From Bacteroidales bacterium (GTDB lineage Bacteria > Bacteroidota > Bacteroidia > Bacteroidales > UBA932): 64,000 nt of DNA. The notes under the pieces were generated by a model. That model was not told where the DNA came from. It was given only the letters and a program-made list of their open reading frames with translations, and made no database searches. Position numbers and translations under genes: made by a program. Positions 60,531-64,000 of this stretch are shown one piece after another. The number at the start of each line of letters is the position of its first letter. Positions within the stretch are counted from its first letter, which is position 1. The stretch spans positions 1-64,000 of the forward strand of contig JAKSKK010000001.1 in NCBI GenBank assembly GCA_024401745.1, read 5' to 3'.

Positions 60531-61721
60531 TTATTTGTTGATTGCTTTTTCCAGCTGTTCCATCGCCGTCCTGAGCGTTGCCCTGGGGCAGCCTATGTTG
60601 AGCCTCATGAATCCTGAGCCTTCCTGTCCGAACATCGCGCCGTCGTTGAGAGCCAGGCCGGCCTTGTTCACGAACAGGTCGATGAGCTCGTCGTGCCCAA
60701 GACCCAGCGCACGGCAGTCCAGCCATACGAGGAACGATGCCTGGGGCCTGACGCAATGTATTGCGGGAATGTGCTCCCTGAGGAAGGAGTCCACGAAATC
60801 TACGTTGCCCTGGACGTAATCCAGCATTTCTGCTCTCCATGCCTTGCCTTTGGTATAGGCGGCCATGGTCGCTATCGGGCTGAATATGCAGGGGGAGTCG
60901 AGCTCGCCGGCATCGAGATAATGGAAGAAGGTCTCGCGTATCTCGGGGTCGGGGACTATGGCGTATGATGAGACGATTCCTGCTATGTTGAATGTCTTGC
61001 TCGGTGCCTGGAAAGTGATGGAGTGACTGGCGGCTTCCTCGCTCACGCTGGCGAACGGGATGTGCCTGCCGCCGCCGAGCACCATCTCGGAATGGATCTC
61101 GTCCGATATCACGAGTATGTTGTGCCTGGCAGCAACGTCAGCGAGCTGCTCGAGCGTCTCCCTGTCCCACGCTATGCCGCAGGGGTTGTGGGGATTGCTG
61201 AGTATGAGGACTCTTATTGCAGGGTCGGCCTCCAGCTTGGCGTCGAGGTCCTTGAAATCCATCCTGTATGTCACGAGCTCACCCTCGCTGCCGTAAACGG
61301 GAATCAGGGGATTGGTGACCACTTCATGGCCTAGCCCTTCGGGGACGTTGCGGAACGGGTGATATACGGGAGGCTGGATCATCACCTTCACATCGGGGTG
61401 GAAGAAGCATTCGAGGACAAGCCCTATGCCCTTGACTATGCCGGGGATGTATCGCATCCACTGCGGGTCGGTCTCCCAGCCGTGAATGTCCTTCACCCAG
61501 GAGGAGATGGTCTCGAAGTAATTGTCGGGAATGGTGGTGTATCCGAAGACCGGGTGCCTCATCCTTTCAGCGAGTGCGTCCGTTATGAAATCCGGGGTCC
61601 GGAAGTCCATGTCTGCAACCCAAAGAGGGATGAGCTTGCTGCTTCCGAAATATTGCTCAAGTGCGTCGATTTTTACACAACCTGAACCTGCTCTGGCTAT
61701 AATTTCGTCGAAATTATACAT
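60531..61721 (-). CDS. PatB/MalY-like PLP-dependent C-S lyase or aminotransferase
   Basis: A 396-residue cytosolic fold-type I PLP enzyme. LIPLWVADMDF near the N-terminus, NPHNPCGIAW, ISDEIHSEMV and the PLP lysine in APSKTFNIAG are the MalY/PatB subfamily pattern. These enzymes cleave cystathionine or cysteine (C-S beta-lyase) or transaminate. It lies upstream of the V-ATPase genes with only 12 bases between, so it may share their transcript; a metabolic link to the ATPase is not evident. Confidence 0.88.
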   Translation of the reverse strand: MYNFDEIIARAGSGCVKIDALEQYFGSSKLIPLWVADMDFRTPDFITDALAERMRHPVFGYTTIPDNYFETISSWVKDIHGWETDPQWMRYIPGIVKGIGLVLECFFHPDVKVMIQPPVYHPFRNVPEGLGHEVVTNPLIPVYGSEGELVTYRMDFKDLDAKLEADPAIRVLILSNPHNPCGIAWDRETLEQLADVAARHNILVISDEIHSEMVLGGGRHIPFASVSEEAASHSITFQAPSKTFNIAGIVSSYAIVPDPEIRETFFHYLDAGELDSPCIFSPIATMAAYTKGKAWRAEMLDYVQGNVDFVDSFLREHIPAIHCVRPQASFLVWLDCRALGLGHDELIDLFVNKAGLALNDGAMFGQEGSGFMRLNIGCPRATLRTAMEQLEKAINK

Positions 61722-61748
61722 GTGGTCCTTATTTTCTTTCGCGACTTA

Positions 61749-61756
61749 CAAATTTA
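61749..61756 (-). promoter_or_regulatory. -7 box for the PatB/MalY-V-ATPase operon
   Basis: TAAATTTG on the minus strand, an exact consensus match, 27 bases before the ATG at 61721. Confidence 0.5.
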
Positions 61757-61769
61757 CTCAAAATTTGTC

Positions 61770-61777
61770 TATATTTG
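61770..61777 (+). promoter_or_regulatory. -7 box for the outer-membrane barrel/ABC operon
   Basis: TATATTTG, an exact consensus match, 37 bases before the ATG at 61815; it diverges from the box at 61749-61756. Confidence 0.5.
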
Positions 61778-61814
61778 CAACCAAGTTTCACCAAATACCT
61801 TTTTATGGGACTAA

Positions 61815-62765
61815 ATGAAGAGATTATTTTTATCGTTGGCAGTTTTGCTGCCTGCCTCAATCGCAATCGCGCAAGAGGCTAGCGACCCCGGTAAATATGC
61901 CGAGGTGACCTTCGTTGCAAGGGCAGAATATTCCTCAGTGCAGGATGACCATCTTGGCAACTCTTCCATTTACGCGCTTCTCGACGGCGCATTTTCTGAA
62001 AACCTGTCTTACAGTGTAGCAACCCATCTTCTGAGCAGTGACCCCAAGGCACTGTATCAGGGCACTTTGTATTCAGACACCACCAACTGGCTCGACTGGG
62101 CATACATGACCTATGACTTCGGCCAGTTCAACATCGAGCTTGGCAAGAACATGCTTCAGTGGGGAACTTTCGAGATGCAGGAGTACGACTTCGACTCCTG
62201 GTACGACCTCGCATCAACCTACTGGCTCAATCTCCCCATCTACCAGTGGGGTCCATGTCTCAAGTGGGCTCCTACCGAGGATTTCTACCTTGGTGCCGAG
62301 TTCAGGACCTCGCCTCTTGGCGAAAGACCTTTTGCCAGTGGTCTTTTCCAGTACGCCCTGTCTTCTTCATGGTCAGGCTGCGACTGGTACAACAACCTTT
62401 GGTCAGTAAACATCTTTGACACCGAGGATGGAAGCCTTCCCGTTTTCAACATGGGACACAAGTTCATCATCGGCGACAAGTGGGAAATAGTCTGGGACAG
62501 CACTACCGAGTTCCTGGACAAGAGCTGCTGCTACTCAAACATGGCATACGTAAATTTCCGTCCTACCGAGAAGTGGTACTTCATGGCACGCGGCGGAATC
62601 GAGGACACTTATGTGGGTCTTGATGAGGAAAAGCGCTGGTTCACCGGTGCCCTCGCTTGCTGGAACCCCATCGAATGTCTTCGCGTCCATGCTCTCGCAG
62701 CATTTGATTCACTAATCGAGTCTCCCACATTCAACATAGGTGTTACATGGCAAATCACATTATAG
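61815..62765 (+). CDS. Exported outer-membrane beta-barrel/porin-like protein
   Basis: A 316-residue exported protein (leader ending SIAIAQ). After the signal come alternating strands rich in Tyr, Trp and Phe ([34 protein letters not shown]) and a last strand [14 protein letters not shown] ending in Leu, a plan typical of porin-like barrels. It resembles porin O/P-type proteins but I cannot name the family. Its end overlaps the ABC ATPase start by 19 bases, so they are co-expressed. Confidence 0.7.
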   Translation: MKRLFLSLAVLLPASIAIAQEASDPGKYAEVTFVARAEYSSVQDDHLGNSSIYALLDGAFSENLSYSVATHLLSSDPKALYQGTLYSDTTNWLDWAYMTYDFGQFNIELGKNMLQWGTFEMQEYDFDSWYDLASTYWLNLPIYQWGPCLKWAPTEDFYLGAEFRTSPLGERPFASGLFQYALSSSWSGCDWYNNLWSVNIFDTEDGSLPVFNMGHKFIIGDKWEIVWDSTTEFLDKSCCYSNMAYVNFRPTEKWYFMARGGIEDTYVGLDEEKRWFTGALACWNPIECLRVHALAAFDSLIESPTFNIGVTWQITL

Positions 62766-64000
62766 ACATCCAGAACCTCAGCAAGTCGTTCGGCGGCAAA
62801 AAGGTTCTTGACAATATCTCATTCTACGTCCGTCAGGGCGAATTCGTCACACTCCTTGGACCTTCGGGCTGTGGAAAGACCACAATCCTCAGGCAGATAG
62901 CCGGCTTCATCAGTCCTGATGAAGGCTGCATTCTCCTGGATGGCAACGACATAGCTCAGATTCCTCCTTATCAGCGTCCTCTGAATACGGTGTTCCAGCG
63001 CTATGCGCTCTTCCCGCATCTCGACGTATATGACAACATTGCGTTCGGCCTCAAGCTCAAGAAGGAGCCTCAGGAGGAGATAGACAAGAAGGTGCGCAAG
63101 GTGCTCAAGCTCGTGAGCATGTCGGACTACGAGGACCGCGACGTCGAGTCGCTCTCTGGCGGCCAGCAGCAGCGTGTGGCTATTGCACGTGCGCTTGTGA
63201 ACCAGCCCAAGGTGCTTCTCCTCGACGAGCCTCTCGCAGCGCTCGACCTCAAGATGCGCAAGGACATGCAGATAGAGCTCAAGGAGATGCACGAGAAGCT
63301 CGGCATCACTTTCATCTACGTGACCCACGACCAGGAGGAGGCCCTTACCCTCAGCGACACCATCGTCGTGCTCAATGAAGGAAAGATCCAGCAGATAGGT
63401 ACTCCTGCCGACATATACAACGAGCCCCAGAACTCATTCGTGGCCGATTTCATCGGTGAGTCCAACATACTGAACGGCCGCATGATATGCGACCGCAAGG
63501 TGGAGTTCATCGGACATGAGTTCAACTGCGTCGACGAAGGCTTCGGTGACGATGTTCCAGTTGACGTTGTGATCAGGCCCGAGGACATCTACATCATGAA
63601 CCAGACAGAGGGTGCGCAGTTCACCGCAAAGGTGAAGTCCTGCACTTTCAAGGGTGTGCACTATGAGATGTACGTCGAGACCGAGAACGGCTTCGAGCTT
63701 CAGATCCAGGACTACAACGCATTCGCAGTGGGCTCGACCGTGGGCCTTGTCATAAAGCCTCAGGACATCCAGGTCATGAAGAAGGAGCGCGTATGCAACA
63801 CCTTCGACGGCACAGTGGTTGACGACAGCCACGTATGCTTCCTCGGTGAGGACTTCGAGTGCCGCGTTCCTGCAGGGCTGCAGAGCGGTGCCGAAGTCAA
63901 GGTGCAGGTTCCTTTCGACAAGATCGAGCTTCTTGACTATCAGGAAGATGGTGCTCTTGCCGGCGAGGTTCATTTCCTCCTCTACAAAGGTGACCACTAC
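62747..64000 (+). CDS. potA: ABC transporter ATP-binding protein, PotA-like (runs off the window)
   Basis: The first 418 residues are seen; the frame is open to the right edge. Walker A is [11 protein letters not shown], the signature is LSGGQQQR, Walker B is [12 protein letters not shown], and the switch histidine is in VTHDQEEA. Beyond residue about 240, TOBE-like segments follow ([12 protein letters not shown] and [13 protein letters not shown]). This is the PotA/CysA/UgpC class, most like the spermidine/putrescine system; permease and binding-protein genes should lie to the right. The start at 62747 ([15 protein letters not shown]) overlaps the porin-like gene by 19 bases. Confidence 0.85.
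   Translation, partial: MANHIIDIQNLSKSFGGKKVLDNISFYVRQGEFVTLLGPSGCGKTTILRQIAGFISPDEGCILLDGNDIAQIPPYQRPLNTVFQRYALFPHLDVYDNIAFGLKLKKEPQEEIDKKVRKVLKLVSMSDYEDRDVESLSGGQQQRVAIARALVNQPKVLLLDEPLAALDLKMRKDMQIELKEMHEKLGITFIYVTHDQEEALTLSDTIVVLNEGKIQQIGTPADIYNEPQNSFVADFIGESNILNGRMICDRKVEFIGHEFNCVDEGFGDDVPVDVVIRPEDIYIMNQTEGAQFTAKVKSCTFKGVHYEMYVETENGFELQIQDYNAFAVGSTVGLVIKPQDIQVMKKERVCNTFDGTVVDDSHVCFLGEDFECRVPAGLQSGAEVKVQVPFDKIELLDYQEDGALAGEVHFLLYKGDHY

Overview
The window looks like one chromosomal stretch of a Bacteroidota, most likely Bacteroidales, genome. Evidence read directly: intergenic regions repeatedly carry TAnnTTTG boxes (the Bacteroidota -7 element); signal peptides and lipoboxes are abundant; glycoside hydrolases are dense; gene order parA-parB-DUF5683-LysM transglycosylase and a compact V-type ATPase operon with a DUF2764 gene are typical of the phylum. 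Coding DNA is GC-rich (roughly mid-50s percent by eye), except the AT-rich first 144 bases. No rRNA, tRNA, CRISPR array, transposase or integrase was found. A species call is not possible from sequence reading alone.

Layout. 1-3.3 kb: mnmE and upp diverge from one palindromic promoter, followed by a lipoprotein-type peptide deformylase and a deoxyribosyltransferase-like gene. 3.3-8.6 kb: GH51 arabinofuranosidase, metallo-beta-lactamase-fold lipoprotein, DUF3237 protein and a clan GH-D-like hydrolase. 8.6-14 kb: HAD phosphatase, HGSNAT-like membrane protein, GH29 fucosidase, YqeY protein and a GH92 mannosidase lacking its catalytic core. 14-26.6 kb: secreted unknown, Gfo/Idh oxidoreductase, beta-helix protein, MATE exporter, six-hairpin glycosidase, then a sugar isomerase-like/oxidoreductase/ThuA/NhaC operon. 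26.6-37.3 kb: housekeeping (murF, hpt, adk, obgE, lipid kinase and phosphatase, parAB, DUF5683, MltD-like). 37.3-53.3 kb: intact GH92; a six-gene luxS-led operon (OB/TonB-C protein, small secreted protein, outer-membrane barrel, PI-PLC, M28 peptidase); then an operon of GH38 mannosidase, unknown lipoprotein and two-domain esterase. 53.4-61.7 kb: V-ATPase operon (E, DUF2764, A, B, D, I, K) behind a PatB/MalY-like gene, closed by a good intrinsic terminator. 61.8-64 kb: outer-membrane barrel protein and a PotA-like ABC ATPase running off the right edge.

How it works together. Secreted enzymes (GH92, GH38, GH29, GH51, beta-helix and six-hairpin proteins, esterases) suggest digestion of mannose-, fucose- and arabinose-containing glycans, host or plant. 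There is no SusC/SusD pair here, so these are small operons rather than a classical polysaccharide utilisation locus. The V-ATPase c-type subunit has the residue pattern of the Na+-binding Enterococcus protein, and an NhaC-type antiporter lies in the window, consistent with a sodium cycle.

Most notable: a predicted exported peptide deformylase; perfect palindromes that place two opposite -7 boxes back to back; many start codons 4-7 bases after a -7 box (leaderless or nearly leaderless mRNAs); eight convergent gene pairs with 19 bases or less between stops, or overlapping; a clean in-frame loss of about 280 residues from one GH92; and an unrecognised lipoprotein, possibly a glycosidase, in the GH38 operon. 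I did not find a defence system or a clearly new multi-gene machine.
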